The notes below the pieces were generated by a model. The model was not told the origin of the DNA, searched no databases, and saw only the letters and a program-made list of their open reading frames with translations. From assembly GCA_040219575.1 (NCBI GenBank), contig JAVJSD010000152.1, forward strand, positions 62,001 to 126,000: 64,000 nucleotides of DNA, written 5' to 3'. Shown here one piece after another: positions 8,749 to 17,837 of this stretch. A program made the translations under genes and the position numbers. This DNA comes from JAVJSD01 sp040219575 (GTDB lineage: Bacteria > Planctomycetota > Planctomycetia > Pirellulales > Pirellulaceae). Each line of letters begins with the position of its first letter. Position 1 is the first letter of the stretch.

Positions 8749-9969
8749 ATGGACGGAACGTTGCTCCTGGCCGGCGGCGCCGCAGTCTTGGCGTCACTTG
8801 GCTGTCTCGAATCACTCTGGCATCGCCGCAACCTGCGGCGGATTCCCATTCGCATCCATGTCAACGGCACGCGCGGCAAGTCGAGCGTGACGCGCCTGAT
8901 TGCGGCCGGCCTGCGGGCGGGCGGCATTCGCACCTGCGCCAAGACGACTGGCACGCAACCGCGGATGATTCTACCCGACGGCGCCGAGGTGCCCGTCTTT
9001 CGCCCCTGGCGCTCCAACATCATCGAGCAATTGCGGATCGTCAATGCGGCGGTCGCGCATCAGGCCGAGGCGCTGGTCATCGAGTGCATGGCGCTCAATC
9101 CCATGCTGCAAGCGCTCAGTGAATTGAAGATCGTCCACGCAACCCATGGGGTGATCACCAACGCCCGAGCCGACCATCTCGACGTGATGGGCCCCACGGT
9201 GGTCGATGTGGCTAAGGCGCTGGCCGGCAGCACGCCCGCGGGCGGACGTCTCTACACCGCCGAGCAGCGGCACCTCGATGTCTTCGCGGCGGCCGCCCGC
9301 GACCGCAAATCGAAACTGGTCGCCGTCGGCGACGACGAAGTGGCGGCGGTGAGTTGGGATGAACTGGCGGCCTTTCCTCACATCGAACATCCCGACAACG
9401 TGGCGCTCGCGCTGAAGATCTGCACCGACCTGGGCGTCGATCGACAGACCGCGCTCAGCGGCATGTGGGGAGCGCCGGGCGATCCGGGCGTGATGAGCCT
9501 GTACCGGCTCGATCAGCGGGAGCAGGAGATCCTGTTTGTGAACGGTTTCGCCGCCAACGACCCGGAATCGACCGGCACCAACTGGAACATGCTCGTCGAT
9601 CGCTTCCAGGGCGTGGAACGCCGCATCGCGCTGTTCAACTGTCGCTCGGATCGCACCGATCGTTCGGTGCAACTGGCCGACGCCTGCGTGCGCTGGAAGC
9701 CTGCCGACCACTATGTACTCATTGGATCGGCCACGGATGTGTTCGCGCGTCGCGCCGTCTCGCAAGGGCTCGATCGCGGGCGCATCACGTGCGCCGAGAA
9801 GACGCACGCCGACAAGCTCGTCGATCTGCTCGGCCGCCAGGCGGGGCGGTCGGCGTTCGTGATGGGCATGGGCAATATTTCGGGCCCAGGCATGGAGGTG
9901 GTGGATTACTTCCGGCGACGCAACGTCGTGCGGGAAAACGCTGGCATGGAACTGCAGGAGGCGGCCTGA
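8749..9969 (+). CDS. capB: Poly-gamma-glutamate synthase subunit CapB/PgsB
   Basis: 406 residues from ATG at 8749, with AGAGGAG 6 bases upstream; the longer frame from 8674 lacks such a site. A short N-terminal hydrophobic segment is followed by HVNGTRGKSSVTRLI, the ATP-binding loop of the Mur ligase-like amide ligase family, then TGTQPRM, VIECMALNP and NARADHLDVMG, all typical of CapB. It activates glutamate chains with ATP at the membrane to build poly-gamma-glutamate. Its stop TGA shares a base with the ATG of the next gene, so the two are translationally coupled. Confidence 0.9.
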   Translation: MDGTLLLAGGAAVLASLGCLESLWHRRNLRRIPIRIHVNGTRGKSSVTRLIAAGLRAGGIRTCAKTTGTQPRMILPDGAEVPVFRPWRSNIIEQLRIVNAAVAHQAEALVIECMALNPMLQALSELKIVHATHGVITNARADHLDVMGPTVVDVAKALAGSTPAGGRLYTAEQRHLDVFAAAARDRKSKLVAVGDDEVAAVSWDELAAFPHIEHPDNVALALKICTDLGVDRQTALSGMWGAPGDPGVMSLYRLDQREQEILFVNGFAANDPESTGTNWNMLVDRFQGVERRIALFNCRSDRTDRSVQLADACVRWKPADHYVLIGSATDVFARRAVSQGLDRGRITCAEKTHADKLVDLLGRQAGRSAFVMGMGNISGPGMEVVDYFRRRNVVRENAGMELQEAA

Positions 9970-10439
9970 TGGACGCGCAAACACTGGCAATCGCGGTGGG
10001 GCTGATCGTCAGCTTCGCCTTCTCGGAACTCTACGGTCTGGCTGCCGGCGGCATGATCGTGCCGGGTTATCTGGCCGTCTCGCTGAATCGCCCGGGCACG
10101 GTCGCGCTGACGCTGCTGGCGGCCGTGCTGACCTTCGCCATCGTACGGCTCGTCTCGCACTACGCGATCATCTATGGGCGACGCCGAATCGTGATGATGA
10201 TCCTGGTCGGTTTCGTGGTGGGGTCGGTGATGCGGGGGGCGATTGGTCTGTTGACTCCGGAGCCTGCCGAAGGCCTCGCCGGCGAGGCGTGGTTCACCGT
10301 CATCGGCTTCATTATTCCCGGATTGGTGGCGTTGTGGATCGACCGGCAGGGGCTCGTTGAAACGTTATCACCCGTACTAACATCGGCCGTCTGCGTGCGA
10401 CTGGTGCTGATCGTTCTGGGCATGGAGGTGCTGGCATGA
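9969..10439 (+). CDS. capC: Poly-gamma-glutamate biosynthesis membrane protein CapC/PgsC
   Basis: 156 residues, almost all in four to five hydrophobic segments, beginning at the ATG that overlaps the capB stop. The opening FSELYGLAAGGMIVPGYLA is characteristic of CapC, the small integral membrane partner of CapB. It ends by overlapping the next start by 4 bases (ATGA). With CapB it forms the membrane synthase; the polymer may be surface-anchored or released. Confidence 0.9.
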   Translation: MDAQTLAIAVGLIVSFAFSELYGLAAGGMIVPGYLAVSLNRPGTVALTLLAAVLTFAIVRLVSHYAIIYGRRRIVMMILVGFVVGSVMRGAIGLLTPEPAEGLAGEAWFTVIGFIIPGLVALWIDRQGLVETLSPVLTSAVCVRLVLIVLGMEVLA

Positions 10440-11614
10440 ATGGTATCTACTGGCGACCGCGGCGCGTTCCGCGGCAGGTGTTGGTGGCGATCGCGGCGGC
10501 GGCGGTTCTGGCCGCGGCGGCGGTCGAGTGGCTTCCCTGGAAGCAGACGCAGCCCGATGTCGGAGAGAAACTGGCGGCCGCCACGCTCGCTCAGCGCGGC
10601 ATGGACCGACTCCGCGAGGAACGACTCAGCCGCGGCCATACGATCGACCTGCATTTCGATCCGGCCGACACCGGACTCATCGGCGAGAGCATGTCGCTGG
10701 TGACCAGCGTGCCCGGCAACCTGCGGGCGAAGCAAACCTCCATCAATCCCAACTTCGCCGCCGCCATCGTGCAGATGCTGCGTGAGGCGGGCGTCAAGCA
10801 GGGCGATCGCGTGGCCGTCGGGTGCTCGGGCTCGTTTCCCGTGCTCAACTTGTGCGTCTACTCGGCCTTGGAGACGCTCGAGGCGAAGCCTGTCGTCGTG
10901 GCCAGCGCCTGCGCGTCGCAGTTCGGCGCCAACCTGCCCGACTTGATGTGGGTTGATATGGAGCACTTGCTGCACGAGGAAGGGCTGTTCTCGTTCCGCT
11001 CGCTGGCGGCGTCGCCAGGAGGTTACGAAGACTGTGCTCGCGGCATGTCGAGCGATACAAGAAGACTCGTGTTGGAGGCGATCGAGCGAAACGGATTGAC
11101 GCTGCTCGATGCGGAGGAGCTTTCCGAGTCGATTGACCAGCGGATGGATGTTTATCAAGAGGAGGCGGGCGGCGAGCGATTCGCGGCGTACATCAACGTC
11201 GGCGGCGGCGCCGCGTCGGTCGGACGCACCGAAGGAAAGAAACGCTACCAGCCCGGACTGAATCTCACTCCGCCGGCCACGGCCACCGAAATCGACTCGG
11301 TCATGACTCGCTTCGCCAAACGCGGCGTACCGGTGATCCACTTGGTGGAGTCAAATGAATTGGCCGCCAAGTTCGGCCTGCCGGAAGCACCGCAGGAGCG
11401 GCCGGCGGTCGGCACGGGCGGCGTGTTCGAGCAGCGGCGCTACAACCGCCTGCTGGCCGCCGTGTTGCTGGTGGGGCTGGTTGTCGCCTTACGGTCGGTC
11501 GTGTGGACGGGGCTCATCGCCCGGGTCAAAGGTTGGTGGGAAATCGCCCGCGGTCGGGCGACCGCGGCCTCGGTCTATTGCTTGTACGAGGCCGAGGGAG
11601 AACCGATGGTGTGA
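10436..11614 (+). CDS. Poly-gamma-glutamate system protein, PgsW-like
   Basis: 392 residues, start overlapping capC. One transmembrane segment near residues 15-35, a large domain with a conserved core (GDRVAVGCSGSFPVLNL, VVASACASQFGANLPD, INVGGGAASVG) and a second hydrophobic segment near 345-365. This fits the poly-gamma-glutamate system protein family found next to capB and capC in diverse bacteria; its biochemical role is not settled. No capA/pgsA or hydrolase gene follows, so the operon is capB-capC-pgsW. Confidence 0.8.
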   Translation: MNGIYWRPRRVPRQVLVAIAAAAVLAAAAVEWLPWKQTQPDVGEKLAAATLAQRGMDRLREERLSRGHTIDLHFDPADTGLIGESMSLVTSVPGNLRAKQTSINPNFAAAIVQMLREAGVKQGDRVAVGCSGSFPVLNLCVYSALETLEAKPVVVASACASQFGANLPDLMWVDMEHLLHEEGLFSFRSLAASPGGYEDCARGMSSDTRRLVLEAIERNGLTLLDAEELSESIDQRMDVYQEEAGGERFAAYINVGGGAASVGRTEGKKRYQPGLNLTPPATATEIDSVMTRFAKRGVPVIHLVESNELAAKFGLPEAPQERPAVGTGGVFEQRRYNRLLAAVLLVGLVVALRSVVWTGLIARVKGWWEIARGRATAASVYCLYEAEGEPMV

Positions 11615-11894
11615 AACCGGGGCCGGAACAGAGCGTAGCCCCTGAGGGGCAATTTCAACTTCCCGGTGCAGGCAGGAAAAGTCAAAGGAGGATGCCGGCC
11701 AGCGAGGCTTAGCGAAGAATTCTCCGTCCGGTGGGGAGTACCTGAAACCGGCACGACGGGTTCCGGCCGCTGTGGGCCGCTGTGGGCGGCAAATTGTGGT
11801 CGACAATTGGAAGGCCACGGCGTTGAAGAGAGAGGCAGCGCCGAACTAAACTACAGACTTCGACTTGCCTTCCCTCCCTCCCCACCCCCCTCGG

Positions 11895-13787
11895 ATGCTC
11901 CCCGTGTTCTCACCACTTCGATTCTGCGCCGTTGTCCTGCTGCTGATCACGTGTTCGCCGCCTCTCGCCCCGCGAGCCGCCAGGGCGGAGGATTACGTGC
12001 GCATGCTGCAGACGAACGCCGTGCTGGAAAATCACTGCGGCGTCGCGCACTGGGGCTGGAAGTCGGACGACTACACGCTGTGGCGAACGCACAGCAACCG
12101 GCTGATTCCGGTTTACACGTTCGGCACCAAGGGCAAGGGCGACGGCATCGACCTGGACAGCTACCAGGGCGCGAAGAGCCCCTATCGCGATGAAGGACGC
12201 ATCGTACGGATGTACGAGCAGTTGCCCGAGGGAACGCTCAATCCCGACGCCGAATACTTGGACCAGACGAATCTGTTTCAGTTGCAGCAGGCGGCCCTGG
12301 AGTCCGGCAAGAAGCATATCATCCTGATGGTCTTCGACGGCATGGACTGGCAGACGACGCAAGCCGCCGCGATCAACAAACTGGGGCGCGTCGCGTACGA
12401 CGAGGGGCGCGGCGTCGGCGCCCACTTTCAGGAGTACCAGGCAGGCGGCACGACGCAGTTCGGCTTCATGGTCACCAGCCCCTACAGCGAAGGCGCCAAG
12501 GTCGACGTCGACGCGCAAACGGTGGCCGGCACGTCGGGCTTGCGCGGCGGCTACAATCCAAAACTTGGCGGCGCCAGCCCGTGGTCGCCGCCGAGCGACC
12601 CCGAATACCTCGTCGGCAAGTCGAAAGCCGAGGACGGACAGCACGCCTATACCGATTCGGCCAGTTCCGCCAGCAGCATGACGGCCGGCATCAAGACCTA
12701 CAACGCCGCCATCAACGTCGACGCCCACGGCAGGCAGGTAACCACGCTCGCCCACGTCGCGCAGCAGGAGGGCTACTCGGTTGGCGCCGTCAGCAGCGTG
12801 CCGATCAGCCACGCCACGCCCGCCGCGGCCTACGCCCACAACGTCGATCGCAACGACCTGCAAGACCTGACGCGGGACCTGCTCGGCCTGCCGTCGGCCA
12901 GTCACCCCGCGACGCCGCTCCCCGGACTCGACGTGCTCATTGGCGGCGGCTTCGGAGTCACCGCGACAACCGACAAGGACCAAGGCGCCAACTTCGTGCC
13001 GGGCAACATCTACCTCGCCGACGAGGACCGCAACAAGGCCGACGTCGCCAAGGGCGGCAAGTACGTGGTCAGCATCCGCAGCGAAGGCGCCGACGGCGGC
13101 GGCGCCCTCGCCAAGGCCGCCGCCCAAGCTCGCGACAACAAGCAGCGGCTGTTCGGCTTCTACGGCGTGGGGGACGCGGCGAAAGGCCATCTGCCCTACG
13201 CCACCGCCGACGGCGACTATCAGCCCGCCCCGGGATGCAAGAAAACCGCGGAGGAGTACAGCGACGCCGATTTGGCGGAGAACCCCACCTTGGCCGAGAT
13301 GACTTCGGCGGCCCTGACCGTGCTCGGCGGAAACCCCAAGGGCTTCTGGCTGATGGTCGAGGCGGGGGACGTCGACTGGGCCAACCACGACGACAATCTC
13401 GACAACTCGATCGGCGCCGTCAACAGCGGCGACGCGGCGGTCAAAATCGTCACCGACTGGGTCGAACAGAACAGCAACTGGGATGAATCCTTGCTGATCG
13501 TGACCGCCGATCACGGCCACTACCTGGTGCTCGACCGGCCGGAATTGCTCGTCGCGCAGCGTGCGGCGGTCGCGTCGCCCAGCGACGCGCCGCTTCCGGC
13601 GGCGCAGGACGCAAGAGCTTCGCAGTCGCAGACAGCGGAGGCCGCCGCCGAGGAACCGTCCGCGTCGACTTCCTGCTGTGTTCAGTCGACGTGCAGTTCG
13701 TGTTCACGCCGCACCGTCGGTTGCGCCTGCCGTCGGCTTCTTCCCCGGTGGCTGCAACGCATCCGCCGCCCCCGTTGCTGCCGTTAA
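11895..13787 (+). CDS. Alkaline phosphatase, PhoA family, with odd Cys-rich tail
   Basis: 630 residues from ATG at 11895; signal peptide to about residue 33 (ARAEDY). Key motifs: VFDGMDW with a metal Asp, TDSASSASSMTAG with the nucleophilic Ser, VEAGDVDWANHDDN and VTADHGHYL with metal ligands. It is a periplasmic or surface metal-dependent phosphomonoesterase for phosphate scavenging. After DRPELLVAQ the last 70 or so residues turn into an Ala/Ser stretch and then a Cys/Arg-rich tail (STSCCVQSTCSSC) that does not resemble the family and may be a frameshifted end. No clear ribosome-binding site is visible. Confidence 0.85.
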   Translation: MLPVFSPLRFCAVVLLLITCSPPLAPRAARAEDYVRMLQTNAVLENHCGVAHWGWKSDDYTLWRTHSNRLIPVYTFGTKGKGDGIDLDSYQGAKSPYRDEGRIVRMYEQLPEGTLNPDAEYLDQTNLFQLQQAALESGKKHIILMVFDGMDWQTTQAAAINKLGRVAYDEGRGVGAHFQEYQAGGTTQFGFMVTSPYSEGAKVDVDAQTVAGTSGLRGGYNPKLGGASPWSPPSDPEYLVGKSKAEDGQHAYTDSASSASSMTAGIKTYNAAINVDAHGRQVTTLAHVAQQEGYSVGAVSSVPISHATPAAAYAHNVDRNDLQDLTRDLLGLPSASHPATPLPGLDVLIGGGFGVTATTDKDQGANFVPGNIYLADEDRNKADVAKGGKYVVSIRSEGADGGGALAKAAAQARDNKQRLFGFYGVGDAAKGHLPYATADGDYQPAPGCKKTAEEYSDADLAENPTLAEMTSAALTVLGGNPKGFWLMVEAGDVDWANHDDNLDNSIGAVNSGDAAVKIVTDWVEQNSNWDESLLIVTADHGHYLVLDRPELLVAQRAAVASPSDAPLPAAQDARASQSQTAEAAAEEPSASTSCCVQSTCSSCSRRTVGCACRRLLPRWLQRIRRPRCCR

Positions 13788-13900
13788 CAGCATTCGCCGA
13801 GCATGTGGGCTTTGGAGGCCTCGGAGGCGCTAAAGGGAAAGCGATTGCGTCCCTTCAACCGCGGGCGATATGATGAAGCCAGCGTGCCTCCTCACCCGCC

Positions 13901-15943
13901 ATGCCTCCCGCCAAGTTCGTCATGCCCAAAACTGCCTCCGCTTCGGCCTGTTTCCTACTCTTGCTGACGGCGACGGTCTGTCTGCTGCGTGCTGATGAAG
14001 CGGACTACAGCGACTCCGAACGGTCGCATTGGGCGTTCCAGCCGGTCGCCCGCCCGGCGCCTCCGGGGTTCATCAACGAACGAGACCGCGCCTGGGTGCG
14101 GACGCCCATCGACGCGTTCATTCTGGCGCGGCTGAAAGAAAACGACCTCACGCCCGCTGAACCAGCCGACCGCGCGACGCTGATCCGCCGCCTGTCATTC
14201 GACCTCACGGGCCTGCCTCCCGCGCCGAAGGATGTCGCGGCCTTTCTGACCGACGACGCCCCCGACGCCTACGAGCGATTGGTCGACCGCCTGCTCGCCA
14301 GTCCGCGCTACGGGGAGCAGTGGGGGCAGCACTGGCTTGACGTGGTCCGTTTCGCAGAGACCGAGGGCTTTGAGTACGACGCCCATCGCGCCGGCGCTTG
14401 GCGCTATCGCGACTACGTAATCAACGCCCTCAACGTTGACACGCCTTATGACCGCTTCCTATTGGAGCAAATCGCCGGCGACGAATTGCGAATTGAGGGC
14501 GAAGCATTCGACGAGGGCGACCAGTCGCTGCTCGTGGCGGCCGGCTTTCACCGGCTTGGCCCGGTGCGTCGAAACGCCGGCAACGCCGAGGTGGCGTTCA
14601 GCCGCAACGAAGTGCTGACCGAACGCACGAACATCATCGGCGCCGCTCTGCTGGGCCTCACGCTCGGCTGCGCTCGCTGCCACGATCACATGTTCGACCC
14701 CATCCGGCAAAAGGACTACTACCACATACAGGCCTTCCTGGCCGCCAGCTACGAACACGACATTCCCCTCGACGGCCCCCAGCGGCGGGCCGATTGGCAG
14801 AAGCAGACCGACGCCATCAAGAATCAACTCGCGAAACTCAAGGAGAAGCTCGACGACGCGCCGATCGACCGGCAGGACGAAATCCGCGCCCAGATGCAAC
14901 GACTCGAAGCACAATTGCCGGCGCCCCTGCCCACCATCTCGACCGTTCGCAACGACGACGCGCAGCGGACCGCGATCCATCTGCTCGACCGCGGCGATCC
15001 CGCCAAGCCGACCGGAGAGCGGCTCGGACTGCGCCCGTTGGGCGTGCTCCTGCCGGAGCCGTTCGAAGCCTATCCACCCGACGCCGAGAATCCGAAGCTG
15101 TTGCTGGCTCGCTGGATCGTCGACCGCCGCAACCCCCTCACCGCCCGAGTGCTGGTCAATCGCCTCTGGCAGGGATGCTTCGGTCGGGCGATCGTGGCCA
15201 CCCCCAACGACTTCGGCGCCAATGGCGAGACGCCGACGCATCCCCAGTTGCTCGACTACCTGGCTAGTGAGTTGATGCGGGGCGGGTGGCGAATCAAGCC
15301 GATTCAGCGCCAAATCGTGCTCAGCAGCACCTACCGGCAAAGCTCCCAGCGCAGCGACAGTCTGCGGGCCGTGGAAATCGATTCCGACAACCGGCTGCTG
15401 TGGAAGCAGAATCGACGGCGCCTCGGAGCGGGTGAACTGCGCGACGCCATGCTGACCGTCTCCGGGCGCTTGAATTCCACGGAGGGTGGTCCCAGCGTGA
15501 TGTTGCCGGTCGAGCAGGAAATGATCGACCTGCTCTACAAGCCCTCGCAGTGGCGCGCGGCCGAGGATCCGCGGCAGTTCGATCGACGGTCGGTCTACCT
15601 CATCGCCAAACGCAACCTGCGTGTACCGTTCATGGAGGTTTTCGATCAGCCGGATCTGCAAACGAGCTGCTCGCGACGGGAGACCAGCACGCACGCGCCG
15701 CAAGCGCTGGAGATGCTCAACGGCCGTTTGTCGAACGAACTGGCGACGGCCTTCGCCACGCGCCTTCGCCGCGAGGCGGGCGACTCGCCGCAGCGCCAGG
15801 TCGAACGCGCGTTTCAGCTCGTGACCGGTGGACGGCCAAGCGATTCGCAACTTCGGCTCGCAATCGCATTCCTCGAAACGCAAACGCTCGAAGAGTTCGC
15901 CCTGGCGATGTTCAACCTCAACGGCTTTCTGTACGTCGACTGA
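13901..15943 (+). CDS. DUF1549/DUF1553 planctomycete secreted protein
   Basis: 680 residues from ATG at 13901; ATG at 13922 would give a neater signal peptide (MPKTASASACFLLLL). Domain order: DUF1549 in the first 280 residues (HWAFQPV, LRRLSFDLTGLPPAP, RYGEQWGQHWLDVVRFAET, GCARCHDHMFDPI with one CxxCH), then DUF1553 (RVLVNRLWQGCFGRAIV, STYRQSS, LNGFLYVD). The usual N-terminal cytochrome-c-like domain is missing. In planctomycetes such genes usually sit beside a DUF1501 gene; none follows. A redox role in polysaccharide breakdown is suspected but unproven. Confidence 0.85.
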   Translation: MPPAKFVMPKTASASACFLLLLTATVCLLRADEADYSDSERSHWAFQPVARPAPPGFINERDRAWVRTPIDAFILARLKENDLTPAEPADRATLIRRLSFDLTGLPPAPKDVAAFLTDDAPDAYERLVDRLLASPRYGEQWGQHWLDVVRFAETEGFEYDAHRAGAWRYRDYVINALNVDTPYDRFLLEQIAGDELRIEGEAFDEGDQSLLVAAGFHRLGPVRRNAGNAEVAFSRNEVLTERTNIIGAALLGLTLGCARCHDHMFDPIRQKDYYHIQAFLAASYEHDIPLDGPQRRADWQKQTDAIKNQLAKLKEKLDDAPIDRQDEIRAQMQRLEAQLPAPLPTISTVRNDDAQRTAIHLLDRGDPAKPTGERLGLRPLGVLLPEPFEAYPPDAENPKLLLARWIVDRRNPLTARVLVNRLWQGCFGRAIVATPNDFGANGETPTHPQLLDYLASELMRGGWRIKPIQRQIVLSSTYRQSSQRSDSLRAVEIDSDNRLLWKQNRRRLGAGELRDAMLTVSGRLNSTEGGPSVMLPVEQEMIDLLYKPSQWRAAEDPRQFDRRSVYLIAKRNLRVPFMEVFDQPDLQTSCSRRETSTHAPQALEMLNGRLSNELATAFATRLRREAGDSPQRQVERAFQLVTGGRPSDSQLRLAIAFLETQTLEEFALAMFNLNGFLYVD

Positions 15944-16001
15944 GCCGTGGTCGTTTCAGAGGTGGTCGTCTGGGCCGATGTCGGCGGCGAACAGCGCCTG
16001 G

Positions 16002-16280
16002 TCAGATGCCGAGTTGGGCCAGCCCATCGATAAGTTGGCGAAGCACGCCGGCGAGATGGGGATGGGCGCCTTCGAACTCCTGCTCCGTGGCCGCCAGTCG
16101 CTCCATCAACGACTGCGGCTGGACTTCCTGCGGCGACTGAGCCCGCTCGAGCGCCTGACTGATGTCCGCCTGCACGGCTTCGAGTCGGGCGCGAAGCCCT
16201 TCGTCGGCTTCATTCAGCTTGGCGAGTTCACGCTCCAGGTCGGCCAATGTGGCTCGCAGGTTTTCCAGACGTTCCGGCAT
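16002..16280 (-). CDS. DUF4404 family small helical protein
   Basis: 92 residues, almost entirely helical: repeated Leu/Glu heptads (LRATLADLERELAKLNEADE), then FEGAHPHLAGVLRQLIDGLAQLGI, which matches the DUF4404 ending (FE-x2-HP-x8-L-x9-LGI). Cytoplasmic, function unknown. It lies 15 bases downstream of the HtrA-like pseudoprotease on the same strand and is probably in its operon. Confidence 0.75.
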   Translation of the reverse strand: MPERLENLRATLADLERELAKLNEADEGLRARLEAVQADISQALERAQSPQEVQPQSLMERLAATEQEFEGAHPHLAGVLRQLIDGLAQLGI

Positions 16281-16295
16281 TGGGGACCGCGCTCT

Positions 16296-17741
16296 CTACT
16301 GGTCGCCGCGCGAAGCGCTGAGCGACGTTTTTTCTTGGGTCAGTTTGGTGATCTCGGCCCTGGCCGCCGCGAGTTCGGCCTCGATCGAAAGCACCGCCTT
16401 CTCGGCCTTGGCGGCGTTGGATTCGGCCTTCTTGACGGCGTCTGCATCCTGTTCGGCATTCTTGCGGGCTGATTCCAATCCGGCAAGGGCCTTGGTCAGC
16501 ACGTCGCGCAGTTGGGTGACGCGGCCCAACAACGACTGCTCGGAAGTCTTGAGTTCATTGAGTCGGCGTTCAAGTTCCGAAAGTCGGGGGTTCGACGCCA
16601 AGACGGCGGGCGCCTTTCCGCTTTGCATCGCGTCGATCGCCGGCAATACGACTTCCGCCGTCAACGCATAGCTGACGACGCGTCCGGCGCGGGCGATGTT
16701 CAGGCCTACCGCCTTGCCGCTGAGGTCGACGATCGGTCCGCCGCACTGATTCGCCTGCAACACCGTATCGTGCTGGATCGCCGAATCGAAGCCGCCGCGG
16801 CGCTCGCTGAGGGTCGAACCCAACTCGTCCTGCATGCTGCTGCGACTGGTAAGCGTCGCCTCGAGCTGGAGTTTCTTTTCGCCGCGAACGACGGTCAACG
16901 CGACCGTACGACCGGCCTTCATTCCCTTCAGCGTATTGATCAGCGCCTGCACGTTGCGGACTTGCTTGCCGTTGATGTGTGAGATGACGTCGTTGACATG
17001 AACTCCCGCCTTCTCGGCGCCGCTCTCGGCCAGCACCTGGTTGACGAACGGTCCGTCGTCGCTCTGGTCGAGGACTACTCCCAGCATCCCGCCCGGCTGC
17101 GCGATTTTGCGCGGCGCGACGCTCACCACGCCGATCGCCACGGGAATCGGATCGACGCCGGTGGTGGCGAGCCAACTTCCCACGGGCGGCGCCTCCGCCT
17201 CATTCCACGTGATCGCCTCCAGCCCCTCGGCTTCGATCTTGAGCAGCGCCAGATCGGTGTCGCCGTCGACCTCCAGCAATTGGGCTTTCACCGGTTTCGC
17301 CCCTACCAGCCGGCACGAAAGCTCGCCGTCGCCAAGTTCACTGGCCTTGGTCGCCACGTAGCCGTCAGGATCGACGACGACGCCAAGGGCTACTTGTTTT
17401 CCGCCGGAATACACCTCGACAGTGCTCCTGGCGGCCTGGCTCACGACCTCGCGAAACGCCGAGCGAACGGAGACGTCCTGCCGCTCGTTGCGTTTGTCGA
17501 ACAAGGGCCGTCGTTCACGCCGGCCCCGGCGCGGCTGCGCCTGCTCGTTCTCCCGGTCCGGCTGGTCTTCGTCCGCCGACTTCGGCTCTTCCTGCTCGGC
17601 GCGGGGCTTGCCATCGTCCCCCTTTTCCTTCTGCGCGTCTTGCGCCGAAGCGGAAGGCGTCAACAGCAAGAGCGCCGCCAAGACGAGGCAATGCGGCAGG
17701 CGCCGCAACAAGCTTTCAGCATTTCGGTTGATCAACCGCAT
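16296..17741 (-). CDS. Secreted HtrA-like pseudoprotease with PDZ inserted in the protease fold
   Basis: 481 residues from ATG at 17741, GGAGAG 6 bases upstream. Signal peptide to about residue 34, then a charged linker. The first trypsin-like barrel (VALGVVVDPDGYVATKASEL, DTDLALLKI) is followed by a PDZ domain at about 215-300 (GVHVNDVISHINGKQV), and only then by the segment that normally carries the catalytic serine (QANQCGGPIVDLSGKAVGL, about 330-348). The His position reads Ser (about 134), the Asp is kept (163), and the Ser position is Cys333. A coiled coil fills about 385-475. Probably a non-proteolytic scaffold; upstream is an intact HtrA-like gene. Confidence 0.75.
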   Translation of the reverse strand: MRLINRNAESLLRRLPHCLVLAALLLLTPSASAQDAQKEKGDDGKPRAEQEEPKSADEDQPDRENEQAQPRRGRRERRPLFDKRNERQDVSVRSAFREVVSQAARSTVEVYSGGKQVALGVVVDPDGYVATKASELGDGELSCRLVGAKPVKAQLLEVDGDTDLALLKIEAEGLEAITWNEAEAPPVGSWLATTGVDPIPVAIGVVSVAPRKIAQPGGMLGVVLDQSDDGPFVNQVLAESGAEKAGVHVNDVISHINGKQVRNVQALINTLKGMKAGRTVALTVVRGEKKLQLEATLTSRSSMQDELGSTLSERRGGFDSAIQHDTVLQANQCGGPIVDLSGKAVGLNIARAGRVVSYALTAEVVLPAIDAMQSGKAPAVLASNPRLSELERRLNELKTSEQSLLGRVTQLRDVLTKALAGLESARKNAEQDADAVKKAESNAAKAEKAVLSIEAELAAARAEITKLTQEKTSLSASRGDQ

Positions 17742-17837
17742 GGCTTCTCTCCGGTTCGAAGCAGTGCGTTACGGGAATGGGAGCAGTGCGCTGGGCAGGC
17801 TCTTAGGTGGGCTCAATCGTCTCTCGTGTGCGGCGGG

